Shown here: positions 1 through 6,691 of the stretch, piece by piece
Layout of the letters: every line of letters starts with the position of its first letter
Numbering within the stretch: the stretch's first letter is position 1
From: Candidatus Zixiibacteriota bacterium
GTDB lineage: Bacteria > Zixibacteria > MSB-5A5 > GN15 > JACZUZ01
Length of the DNA: 8,211 bases
Assembly (NCBI GenBank): GCA_022572905.1
Contig: JACZUZ010000060.1
Location: 1-8,211 of the forward strand
Direction of reading: 5' to 3'
Program-made: the position numbers and the translations under genes
Notes under the pieces: generated by a model
What the model was told of the DNA's origin: nothing
Database searches by the model: none
What the model saw: only the letters and a program-made list of their open reading frames with translations

Positions 1-161
1 GGACCGGATTTCCAGAGCGCTAGCGAAAGCGACAAAATTAGTCCCACGCGCAGAAATATACCGTTTGTTATTATCGGCATGAGCCAATCCGTTACCGGGT
101 TGGCGATGTCCTGATTCAGGAATACGAATGTGGCGCTGTCGGCAGTCCAGAGAAGATCCAA
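1..161 (-). CDS. N-terminal fragment of a membrane protein, probably PAP2-superfamily phosphatase (cut by left window edge)
   Basis: Reading leftwards from a TTG at 161-159, 53 codons are open to the edge of the window. The peptide starts MDLLWTADSATFVFLNQ, continues DIANPVTDWLMPIITN, and then becomes a hydrophobic stretch (about residues 35-50) that looks like a first membrane helix. The pattern of an Asp, then FxFLN, then NPxxDWxMPxIT before the first helix is how many PAP2-type lipid phosphatases (undecaprenyl-diphosphate or phosphatidate phosphatase-like) begin. The catalytic KxxxxxxRP / PSGH / SRxxxxxHxxxD motifs lie outside the window, so activity is not shown. The TTG start is forced: upstream in this frame a TGA lies 10 codons earlier, with no ATG or GTG between. 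A purine-rich AAGGAAGG lies about 11 nt upstream, inside the end of yigZ. Only one base separates the yigZ stop from this start, so the two are probably cotranscribed and translationally coupled. It could instead be another small polytopic membrane protein. Confidence 0.66.
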   Translation of the reverse strand, partial: MDLLWTADSATFVFLNQDIANPVTDWLMPIITNGIFLRVGLILSLSLALWKSG

Positions 162-162
162 G

Positions 163-777
163 CTACAACACCCTTCCTTTCCCGCTGGTCAGATTTTGAA
201 ATTCCGCCAGGAATCGCTCAGTCATTGTCTTTCGTACTTTGATAGTTAGAGTTATTTCGGCGCTGAATTCTTTTTCTAATATGGTTCCGTCCACTTTAGA
301 AAGCGCTTTTTCAAATCTGTTGAAATCGGAGTGACCAAAACAAAGTTTAATTTCATCGCAGAGAAATATGCGCCTGTTCCCCGAAATCTCAAGAGCCTGT
401 GAGGCCGAATCGCCATACGCGCGAACCAGACCGCCAACTCCCAGCTTCGTTCCGCCAAAATAGCGCGTTACCACAACCAGGACGTTTTCAAGACTTTTCC
501 CGGTGATCTGATTGTAAATTGGTTTTCCAGCCGAACCGGACGGCTCTCCATCATCACTGTATCGAAATTCATTCCTCGTCAATTCTCTTTCGGAAAGTCC
601 CAGTTGATAGGCGAAACAATGGTGAGTTGCGTCGCGCTCCGCCTTCCTGAGTCGCGCGAGAATTCCCTCTATTGCGTCCTTATCCCCGACTTCAAACGCC
701 CGCGCTCTGAAAATTGATCCCTTTATCTTGGTTTCAATCTCAGATTCTCGCGCTATCGTATCGTACCAGTCTCGCAT
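163..777 (-). CDS. yigZ: YigZ / IMPACT family protein (UPF0029)
   Basis: This 204-residue protein has the usual length and architecture of bacterial YigZ: an IMPACT-type N-terminal domain (about residues 15-125) and a small ferredoxin-like DUF1949 domain (about 138-200). Family signatures are clear: THHCFAY at 51-57, DDGEPSGSAGKPI at 75-87 and RYFGGTKLGVGGLVRAYG at 105-122. Eukaryotic IMPACT binds the Gcn2 activator Gcn1. The role of the bacterial proteins is not settled, but nucleic-acid or ribosome association has been suggested. It should be cytosolic. The ATG at 777 fits the normal family N-terminus; its upstream bases contain only a poorly spaced AAGGG, so initiation is not strongly SD-driven. 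It is divergent from the TPR lipoprotein across a 165-bp gap (778-942) that must hold promoters for both, although no convincing -35/-10 pair stands out. The membrane-protein gene follows after one base. Confidence 0.95.
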   Translation of the reverse strand: MRDWYDTIARESEIETKIKGSIFRARAFEVGDKDAIEGILARLRKAERDATHHCFAYQLGLSERELTRNEFRYSDDGEPSGSAGKPIYNQITGKSLENVLVVVTRYFGGTKLGVGGLVRAYGDSASQALEISGNRRIFLCDEIKLCFGHSDFNRFEKALSKVDGTILEKEFSAEITLTIKVRKTMTERFLAEFQNLTSGKGRVL

Positions 778-942
778 ATTACCGCATTGACCCTTGTTCG
801 GCTCTGAAGCTATCTATCAACAGGAGTCAAGTCAACGAATTGAGTAGGTTTGGGCATGAACGACCTCAACCGATTAATCTATTTTGGAAGTATTCTAATC
901 CGGGCTTGATTGAATCGCGAATCTTTGTATATCTTAGGCGGC

Positions 943-1842
943 ATGAGGGTGAACTACTCCAGAAAGATTACTAGAAGCAGATCGAATCTGATCGTGTTGG
1001 GCTCATTTTACGTATTTCTTTTCTTGATCGGTATTGTATCTTGCTCCTCCTCAAAAACCGACTTTGAGTCTCACAAAAAAACCGGACTCAAATCGGTTGT
1101 GTCCAAGCAATATAAGAAAGCTATAGCAAGCCTCCAAAAAGCTCTGAAACAAAAACCAACTGATCAAGAGTCTATGTTTTTCATCGCCGTGTCATATGAA
1201 AAACTGGGCGAATTGGATTCCGCGATTTCTTATACACGAAAGATCATCGCTCTGCACAAACCGAATGAAGAAATCTGCCGCATGCTGGGAAGACTCGCCA
1301 CCGCCGCCGAAAAGTGGGACTACGCTATTGATGCGCTTGACGGATTGATCATGGCAAAAGTTTACACGCGTGACGAACTCTTTGGTGAGTTCTTTCAGGT
1401 TTATGTGTCGGCCGGGCTCCTGGTTCAGGCCTCCTCAGTCTCCGACACTCTCATAAAACTTTATCCCGATAGCTCAGATTTGTATGTTAGGTCTGCGAAC
1501 GTTAAGGGACAGCTGGAGGAATACGATAAAGCGATTCTTATTCTGGAAGAGGCGATTCGCCGCTTCGGAGCTTCATCCAATGTCTACACAAACCTCGGCG
1601 CTATCCATTCCAGACAACGCAACCACCCGCGCGCGGAAATTTTTTATCGCAGGGCGCTGGAGTTGGACAGTTCAAATGTTGGCGCCTGGATGAATCTGGG
1701 CCATGCTCTCTCTGAACAAAAACTCTCCGGTAAAAAGCGAGAGGCTATTGCGTGTTACAACCGTGTGAATCCGGAACTGTTCTTCGCGACTCGCCTCGAT
1801 ACAATCATTACACGCCTCGAAAATGAAATTAACGGCCGATAG
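943..1842 (+). CDS. TPR-repeat lipoprotein
   Basis: I place the start at ATG 943, giving 299 residues, because a short AGG lies about 5 nt upstream and the protein then begins with a good signal peptide. An in-frame TTG at 910 would add 11 residues ahead of it and is less likely. The signal has basic residues at 2-13, a hydrophobic core at 16-32 and a lipobox IVSC with the acylated Cys at 34. Ser at +2 would permit outer-membrane sorting under the E. coli Lol rule. The mature part is almost all tetratricopeptide repeat: seven units in unbroken 34-residue phase beginning near 41, 75, 109, 143, 177, 211 and 245. The clearest units are 41-108 and 177-244 (for example YTNLGAIHSRQRNHPRAEIF). TPRs bind proteins or peptides, so this is probably a periplasm-facing scaffold on the envelope. 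The partner is unknown. lepA lies 330 bp downstream on the same strand, too far to assume an operon. Confidence 0.88.
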   Translation: MRVNYSRKITRSRSNLIVLGSFYVFLFLIGIVSCSSSKTDFESHKKTGLKSVVSKQYKKAIASLQKALKQKPTDQESMFFIAVSYEKLGELDSAISYTRKIIALHKPNEEICRMLGRLATAAEKWDYAIDALDGLIMAKVYTRDELFGEFFQVYVSAGLLVQASSVSDTLIKLYPDSSDLYVRSANVKGQLEEYDKAILILEEAIRRFGASSNVYTNLGAIHSRQRNHPRAEIFYRRALELDSSNVGAWMNLGHALSEQKLSGKKREAIACYNRVNPELFFATRLDTIITRLENEINGR

Positions 1843-2172
1843 AGCGACCTTGCATTCATTTCTGTAAGACCGAGCGATTCTCGGGCTCTCCACTTTCCAC
1901 GTAACCCTTTGCTATCCAGCATATTACGCAACTGCACGAATGGCCGCATTAAAGCGTAGATTTAGCGGGCTAATTCTTTTATCTTGGCTCTGGCGCAGGC
2001 CCGTGGCCCTGCCAGACAGGGTGAATCCGGAATAATTCGGGAAATTTCTGAAGTGGAGCTTCTGAAGAAGAACATCCTCAGAATGAGAGGCCAACGCCAG
2101 TCTCACCCATCAGGAAAGTTAACCTTTTAGTTCGATGCATTGAAAAGCTCCGGGAATTAATTTTGTACAGAT
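1843..2172 (+). other. 330-bp intergenic region between the TPR lipoprotein and lepA
   Basis: I see no convincing gene here. A small hairpin, CCGAG (1870-1874) / CTCGG (1880-1884) with a 5-nt loop, sits 28 nt after the TPR stop but has no T-run, so it is a poor intrinsic terminator. The middle (1990-2100) contains a cluster of inverted repeats listed separately. Three short open frames cross the region: plus 1940-2035 (31 codons), plus 1984-2130 (48 codons from TTG) and minus 1924-2106 (60 codons). None has a Shine-Dalgarno or a family I recognise. A TTGAAA at 2140-2145 could be a -35 for lepA, but no good -10 lies 16-18 bp downstream of it. The lepA promoter is presumably somewhere in this stretch. 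Confidence 0.6.
1990..2100. repeat. Cluster of inverted repeats bounded by an imperfect 12-bp palindromic pair
   Basis: The outer arms are CTGGCGCAGGCC (1990-2001) and GGCCAACGCCAG (2089-2100). They pair at 10 of 12 positions (CTGGCG with CGCCAG and GGCC with GGCC, separated by a 2x2 mismatch) and enclose 87 nt. Inside are CCCTG (2007-2011) / CAGGG (2017-2021) with a 5-nt loop and GAAG (2050-2053) / CTTC (2059-2062). The left arm can alternatively fold locally: GCAGGCC (1995-2001) with GGCC-C-TGC (2005-2012), loop CGT and one bulged C. The two folds compete for the same GGCC. This could be a structured 5' leader of lepA, a small non-coding RNA, or a miniature or REP-like dispersed repeat. The sequence alone does not decide between these, and GC-rich short stems can arise by chance. 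Confidence 0.4.
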
Positions 2173-3975
2173 ATGATTGATCAAAACCTCATCAGGAACT
2201 TTTGTATAGTCGCGCATATTGACCACGGCAAATCTACTCTCGCTGATCGTTTTTTAGAACTTACGAATTCGATCTCATCACGCCAAATGCGTTCGCAGGC
2301 TCTTGACGACATGGACCTTGAGCGAGAACGCGGGATTACGATTAAAGCGCATGCTGTGAGACTGGCCTATAAGACCGGTGATAACAAATCGTATCAACTG
2401 AACCTTATCGACACGCCCGGTCACGTTGATTTCAGCTATGAAGTTAGCCGTTCGCTCACAGCATGTGAGGGAGCGCTCCTGGTAATTGACGCCGCCCAGG
2501 GCATTGAAGCGCAGACTATGGCTAACCTTTATCTGGCGCTGGATAATAACCTGGAGATAATTCCGGTTATTAACAAAATCGATTTGCCGTCAGCGCTCCC
2601 GGATGAATGTGAGGCGGAAATTGTTGAGCTACTCGGATGCAAAAAAGAAGAAATTCTCAGATGTAGCGCCAAAACCGGTCAGGGCGTATCTGAAATTCTC
2701 GAAGCGATTGTAAAGAGAATACCTGCGCCGAATGGCGAAAGAAGTAAACCACTCCGAGCTTTGATTTTCGACTCGGCTTTTGATTCATATCGCGGCGCCG
2801 CGGCATATGTGAAAGTTGTAGATGGTATTCTGAGAAAAGGCGACCACATAAAGTTCTTCTCGCATGCGAAACGATTCGACGCCGACGAACTGGGATACCG
2901 GCGACTGGGGAACATACAGACTGCTGAACTGTGCGCAGGTGAAGTCGGCTATCTTTTTGCGGGTATAAAAGAAGTCTCAGATATAAGAGTTGGCGACACG
3001 ATCACGTCGGCTGACAATCCCGCGGATAAACCTCTGCCCGGCTTTATACCAATCAAGCCAATGGTGTTCGCAGGCATTTATCCTGCGTCGAGTGAGGAAT
3101 ACAGTCAACTTCGCGACGCATTGGAAAAGCTAAAACTTAATGACAGTTCGCTGGAGTTTACTCCGGAGTCTTCTCTGGCGCTGGGATTCGGTTTCAGGTG
3201 CGGATTTCTCGGGCTGTTGCATTTGGAAATTGTTACCGAGCGCCTCTCACGCGAGTATGACCAGACTATAATCAATACGGTTCCCAATGTAGTTTACAGG
3301 GTGACAAACAAGAATGGCGAAGTTACGACAATTGATAATCCTGCGAAACTTCCCGACCCCGGTTCAATTGATTTTATAGAGGAGCCCTGGGTGGAGTCAA
3401 CGATTATCGTACCTCCGGAATACATAGGCGGAATAATGAAACTGGCCACCGAACGTCGGGGCAGGTTTGTTAACACTGAATATCTCTCTCAACAACGCGC
3501 GTGTATGACAATTCATTTTCCGCTGTGCGAAGTTATTTTTGATTTTTATGACAAATTGAAATCGATCTCTCGCGGATACGCGTCATTTGATTACGGAATC
3601 CCCACTTACGAAAAGGGAAAAGTAATCAAGCTTGATATAATTATTAACAACGATCCTGTAGACGCTCTCTCGGTGATTGTTCATCGCGATAAAGCGTATC
3701 GCTATGGCAATGCGTTGACAGAAAAACTGCGTTCACTAATCCCGCGCCAATTGTATGAAGTCGCAATTCAGGCGGCTATTGGCAGTAAAGTAATCGCACG
3801 AAGCACTGTGAAAGCCCAGCGTAAAAATGTTACAGCCAAGTGCTACGGCGGCGATATTAGTCGTAAGAGAAAGCTATTGGAAAAGCAGAAAGCGGGTAAG
3901 AAGCGAATGAAAATGGTGGGTTCAGTCGAAATACCGCAAGAGGCGTTCCTGGCGGCTCTTGAAATCGAACGCTAG
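2173..3975 (+). CDS. lepA: Elongation factor 4 (LepA), back-translocating ribosomal GTPase
   Basis: This is a full-length 600-residue EF4, the normal size for the family. It binds stalled or post-translocation ribosomes and uses GTP to help remobilise them, and it also contributes to initiation and ribosome biogenesis. It can be cytosolic or membrane-associated. All G-domain motifs are intact: G1 AHIDHGKST at 14-22, G2 RGIT at 53-56, G3 DTPGH at 80-84 with the catalytic-position His84, G4 NKID at 134-137 and G5 SAKTG at 165-169. Domain II, the EF-G-like domains III and V, and the LepA-specific C-terminal domain follow. The last carries the basic segment [20 protein letters not shown] before the C-terminus. 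The start is fixed by the canonical [20 protein letters not shown] beginning and by an in-frame TAA five codons upstream. No Shine-Dalgarno is visible in the 15 nt before the ATG (the nearest GGGA is about 17 nt away). It converges on lon. Confidence 0.98.
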   Translation: MIDQNLIRNFCIVAHIDHGKSTLADRFLELTNSISSRQMRSQALDDMDLERERGITIKAHAVRLAYKTGDNKSYQLNLIDTPGHVDFSYEVSRSLTACEGALLVIDAAQGIEAQTMANLYLALDNNLEIIPVINKIDLPSALPDECEAEIVELLGCKKEEILRCSAKTGQGVSEILEAIVKRIPAPNGERSKPLRALIFDSAFDSYRGAAAYVKVVDGILRKGDHIKFFSHAKRFDADELGYRRLGNIQTAELCAGEVGYLFAGIKEVSDIRVGDTITSADNPADKPLPGFIPIKPMVFAGIYPASSEEYSQLRDALEKLKLNDSSLEFTPESSLALGFGFRCGFLGLLHLEIVTERLSREYDQTIINTVPNVVYRVTNKNGEVTTIDNPAKLPDPGSIDFIEEPWVESTIIVPPEYIGGIMKLATERRGRFVNTEYLSQQRACMTIHFPLCEVIFDFYDKLKSISRGYASFDYGIPTYEKGKVIKLDIIINNDPVDALSVIVHRDKAYRYGNALTEKLRSLIPRQLYEVAIQAAIGSKVIARSTVKAQRKNVTAKCYGGDISRKRKLLEKQKAGKKRMKMVGSVEIPQEAFLAALEIER

Positions 3976-4035
3976 ATTAACCCCAACGAAATATCCATGC
4001 CCAGGTATCACGGCGAGTGGTTTTGGGAACGCTCT

Positions 4036-6453
4036 CTAACTTTTTTTCTTAGACAAATTCCGACGTTTTTTCGCTGGTTTTTTCTTTACCGGAACCAGCG
4101 CCGCCTCAAGAACAGACGCGACATTGTTACAAAATATTAGCTTAAGACCCTTCTTGATTTCAGCGGGAACATCATACAGGTCTTTGCGATTTTCCTTAGG
4201 TAATATGACAGTTTTGACGCCAGCGCGGTACGCCGCCAACAATTTCTCTTTGAGACCTCCAATGGGGAGCACTTCGCCTCTCAAAGTTATTTCGCCGGTC
4301 ATAGCCAGTCGCGGCTGAACAGGGCGGCCGGTAAACAACGAGGCTATCGCTGTAGCCATTGTTATGCCAGCCGAAGGACCATCCTTGGGTGTGGCGCCGG
4401 CCGGAACGTGAATGTGTATGTCATGCGTCTGCATAAATTCCGGATCGATTCCGAGGCTTTCGGAGTTAGCGCGCACAAAAGACAGAGCCGCTTTCGCCGA
4501 TTCCTGCATTACGTCGCCGAGCTGACCGGTGATTGTGAACCCCTTCTTGCCCGGCATGGCGGTAGCTTCCACGAAGAGTGTCTCTCCCCCTACCGAAGTC
4601 CAGGCCAGACCCAACGCGACTCCAACATGCTTCTTGTCTGTAATCCTTTCACGGGTGATCCTGGGAGGCCCCAGAAACTTTTCAACTTCTTTGGTAGTCA
4701 CAGACGTCTTGCGCTTTAGCCCGCCGGCTACTTTACGAGCGACTTTGCGACAAATTGAAGCGACCTCGCGCTCAAGATTGCGCAGGCCAGCTTCATTGGT
4801 ATAGCTGTTTATCAAGAGTCTCAACGCGCGATCATGAAAACTTATCTGTGATGGCTTAAGCCCATTGTCGGTGATTTGTTTTGGAAGCAAGTGTCGCTTC
4901 GCAATCTCTACTTTCTCAATTTCGGTATATCCGGAAATTCGAATAACTTCCATTCTATCGCGCAGGGCGGGCGGAATGGTATCCAGAATGTTCGCAGTTG
5001 TGATAAACATCACCTTGGAAAGATCAAAGGGAAGATCAAGATAATGATCGGTAAAACTATAATTCTGTTCCGGGTCCAGTGTTTCCAGAAGAGCCGACGA
5101 CGGATCTCCTCTGAAATCGCTTCCCACTTTATCTATCTCGTCGAGCATGATAACGGGATTGTTATACTTGGCTCTTTTTATGGCCTGAATGATTCGTCCG
5201 GGCATGGCGCCTATGTATGTGCGCCTGTGTCCGCGAATTTCCGCTTCATCCCGCATGCCGCCCAGAGATATTCGCGCAAAAGGGCGTCCCAGCGCCCGCG
5301 CTATGGACCTTCCCAGAGACGTTTTGCCTACTCCCGGCGGACCCACCAAACACAGTATTGGACCTTTTTGGGTCGGGTTGAGTTTGCGCACCGCCAGAAA
5401 TTCGAGCATGCGATCTTTTATTTTGTGAAGACCAAAATGATCTTCGTCGAGAATTCGTTTTGCGCGCCGCAAATCCAGATTGTCTTTGGTGGATTTATCC
5501 CAAGGGAGGTCAACCAGCCAGTCAAGATATGTGTGCGAGACTGTATATTCGGCCGACGATGGATTCATTCTCGAAAAACGATCCAGCTCCTTATGAGCCA
5601 CCTCCCGCACCTGATCCGGCATCTTTGCGGCCTCTATTTTCTTTTCGAGCTCTTCGATTTCAGCTCGATCATCAAGATGGCCCAGTTCCTTACGAATTGC
5701 CTTTATCTGTTCCCGCAGAATATAGTCGCGCTGTGATTTACTGAGCTCTTCGGAAGCCTGTGATTGAATTTTGTGTGACAGCTCCAACACTTCAATTTCT
5801 TTGTTCACCATCGAAAGAATTCGCATAATGCGCTTTGTCGGATCAATCAATTCGAGAATACTTTGCTTCTCCTGGACACTAGAATTCATATTTGACGCCA
5901 CCATATCCACCAGGCGCGAGGGTGATTCTTCATTAATCGCCGAAACATAAACTTCGTCATTGAGATATGGCGCCAAATTAACGAGTGTCTTGACCCGCTC
6001 CAGAAGATTGCGCTGGTACGCCACCAGCTCTACTGAAGTTTCTTCAGGCTCTTTGATATCTTCTATTATGGCTGTCAAATACGGCTCGGTAGAAACTACG
6101 TTGGTTATTTTAATCCGCGAAAGGCCCTGAACCAAAAATCGCACCGCTCCATCAGGAAATCGAAGCATTTTCAAAATTGTTCCGGAACAACCTATTCGAC
6201 AAAGTCCGTCCGGTCCGGGATTCGAATCTTCGAGGTCTTTTTGAAGGAAAAGACCGATTCGCGTTCCCTTCATGAGAACATCATCAACCAATTTTGAATG
6301 CTTCTGCTCGGTAACCATTAGCGGAGCTACCAAATTTGGAAAGACTAGTGAACTTTTAAGAGGTAGAATCGGCGCCGCTTGCGGAGAGTAATCCGCCAGC
6401 AAATCTTTGTCATTTCTAGTTGAAACTTCGTTCGGGTCAAAATCTTGTGTCAT
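4036..6453 (-). CDS. lon: Lon ATP-dependent serine protease (endopeptidase La)
   Basis: This is a complete 805-residue LonA: a cytosolic homo-oligomeric AAA+ protease that degrades misfolded and selected regulatory proteins. The order is: N-terminal substrate-binding LON domain (about 27-220), coiled linker (about 225-345), AAA+ module, protease domain (about 600-790). Walker A is GPPGVGKT at 371-378, Walker B VIMLDEID at 434-441, sensor-1 TTAN at 485-488, and a sensor-2 region GLRNLEREV at 556-564. The catalytic dyad is Ser694 in DGPSAG and Lys737 in GGLKEKLL, 43 residues apart as in the E. coli enzyme. The last 16 residues are a lysine/arginine tail (KKKPAKKRRNLSKKKS). The ATG at 6453 is preceded by purine-rich AAAGAGAAAGAAAA, a weak SD. 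Its frame is closed by a TAA upstream with no other ATG, GTG or TTG between. I see no clear CIRCE or sigma-32-type heat-shock promoter in the 238-bp leader. Only 60 bp separate its stop from that of lepA. Confidence 0.98.
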   Translation of the reverse strand: MTQDFDPNEVSTRNDKDLLADYSPQAAPILPLKSSLVFPNLVAPLMVTEQKHSKLVDDVLMKGTRIGLFLQKDLEDSNPGPDGLCRIGCSGTILKMLRFPDGAVRFLVQGLSRIKITNVVSTEPYLTAIIEDIKEPEETSVELVAYQRNLLERVKTLVNLAPYLNDEVYVSAINEESPSRLVDMVASNMNSSVQEKQSILELIDPTKRIMRILSMVNKEIEVLELSHKIQSQASEELSKSQRDYILREQIKAIRKELGHLDDRAEIEELEKKIEAAKMPDQVREVAHKELDRFSRMNPSSAEYTVSHTYLDWLVDLPWDKSTKDNLDLRRAKRILDEDHFGLHKIKDRMLEFLAVRKLNPTQKGPILCLVGPPGVGKTSLGRSIARALGRPFARISLGGMRDEAEIRGHRRTYIGAMPGRIIQAIKRAKYNNPVIMLDEIDKVGSDFRGDPSSALLETLDPEQNYSFTDHYLDLPFDLSKVMFITTANILDTIPPALRDRMEVIRISGYTEIEKVEIAKRHLLPKQITDNGLKPSQISFHDRALRLLINSYTNEAGLRNLEREVASICRKVARKVAGGLKRKTSVTTKEVEKFLGPPRITRERITDKKHVGVALGLAWTSVGGETLFVEATAMPGKKGFTITGQLGDVMQESAKAALSFVRANSESLGIDPEFMQTHDIHIHVPAGATPKDGPSAGITMATAIASLFTGRPVQPRLAMTGEITLRGEVLPIGGLKEKLLAAYRAGVKTVILPKENRKDLYDVPAEIKKGLKLIFCNNVASVLEAALVPVKKKPAKKRRNLSKKKS

Positions 6454-6473
6454 TTTTCTTTCTCTTTGTCGGG

Positions 6474-6625
6474 CTAATAGCGCTCGCTTTGTATCAATCG
6501 CGTACTGAACTTACAGGAGAGGATTTCTTCGCGCGCCGCGCATCCGCCCTGTATGGAATGTATCGGCCCTTCCCGCTCAGAAATCAAACAAAACCGGAGA
6601 ATCATAAGTTCCTGGTGAAACTCAC
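6474..6625 (-). other. Two short coupled reading frames in the lon leader (possible leader peptide and small ORF)
   Basis: A GTG at 6625 behind the consensus SD opens a 7-codon frame (MSFTRNL, stop TGA at 6604-6602). That stop overlaps an ATG at 6605-6603 in the classic ATGA arrangement used for translational coupling. The second frame runs 43 codons (MILRFCLISEREGPIHSIQG..., stop TAG at 6476-6474) and ends 20 nt before the lon ATG. I recognise no family in it, it has no obvious hydrophobic or metal-binding pattern, and 43 codons can be open by chance. It may be a leader that tunes lon translation, a small protein gene, or nothing. The rest of the 238-bp ychF-lon gap shows a GC-rich stretch just after the ychF-like stop but no clear terminator and no firm promoter. 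Confidence 0.25.
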
Positions 6626-6632
6626 TTATTCC

Positions 6633-6638
6633 CCTCCT
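6633..6638 (-). promoter_or_regulatory. Consensus Shine-Dalgarno (AGGAGG) in the lon leader
   Basis: On the minus strand the hexamer AGGAGG stands 7 nt before a GTG at 6625, ideal spacing for initiation. It is the best ribosome-binding site in the window, yet it precedes only a 7-codon frame rather than a recognised gene. The real starts of lon, lepA and yigZ all have weak or no SD. Whether it is used is unknown. Confidence 0.45.
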
Positions 6639-6691
6639 GCAATCGAATTAAACAATACCCGCCTCCCCAGGTCTCAGCCCCGGTCCATGAT

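Noticed and set aside
906..933. TTGATT-16-TATATC as a promoter for the TPR lipoprotein
   Set aside because: The -10 would place the transcript start at about the ATG itself, in conflict with the AGG site used to choose that start. The match is also only moderate.
714..974. Plus-strand frame of 86 codons across the yigZ-TPR gap
   Set aside because: It overlaps the yigZ start and the TPR lipoprotein start, and reads as random sequence.
2158..2165. TAATTTTG before lepA, matching the Bacteroidetes -7 box TAnnTTTG
   Set aside because: The nearest TTG lies only 15 bp upstream rather than about 19-21, and the site is 7 nt from the ATG. In AT-rich sequence this is probably chance.
3976..4035. Bidirectional terminator between lepA and lon
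   Set aside because: Only a 5-bp pairing (CCCAA/TTGGG) with a very long loop is present, and the T-run lies inside the lon coding end, so no proper hairpin plus T-tract can be defined.
4876..5736. Long plus-strand open frame (286 codons) antisense to lon
   Set aside because: It lies wholly inside the unmistakable lon gene and its translation shows no family pattern. It is a shadow frame.
6655..6690. CTGAGA within GGGGCTGAGACC on the minus strand downstream of the ychF-like stop, resembling part of a TPP riboswitch
   Set aside because: The second conserved block of the THI box (ACCTGAT...GGATAATGCC...GCGNAGGGA) is absent from the rest of the leader, and neither neighbour is a thiamine gene.
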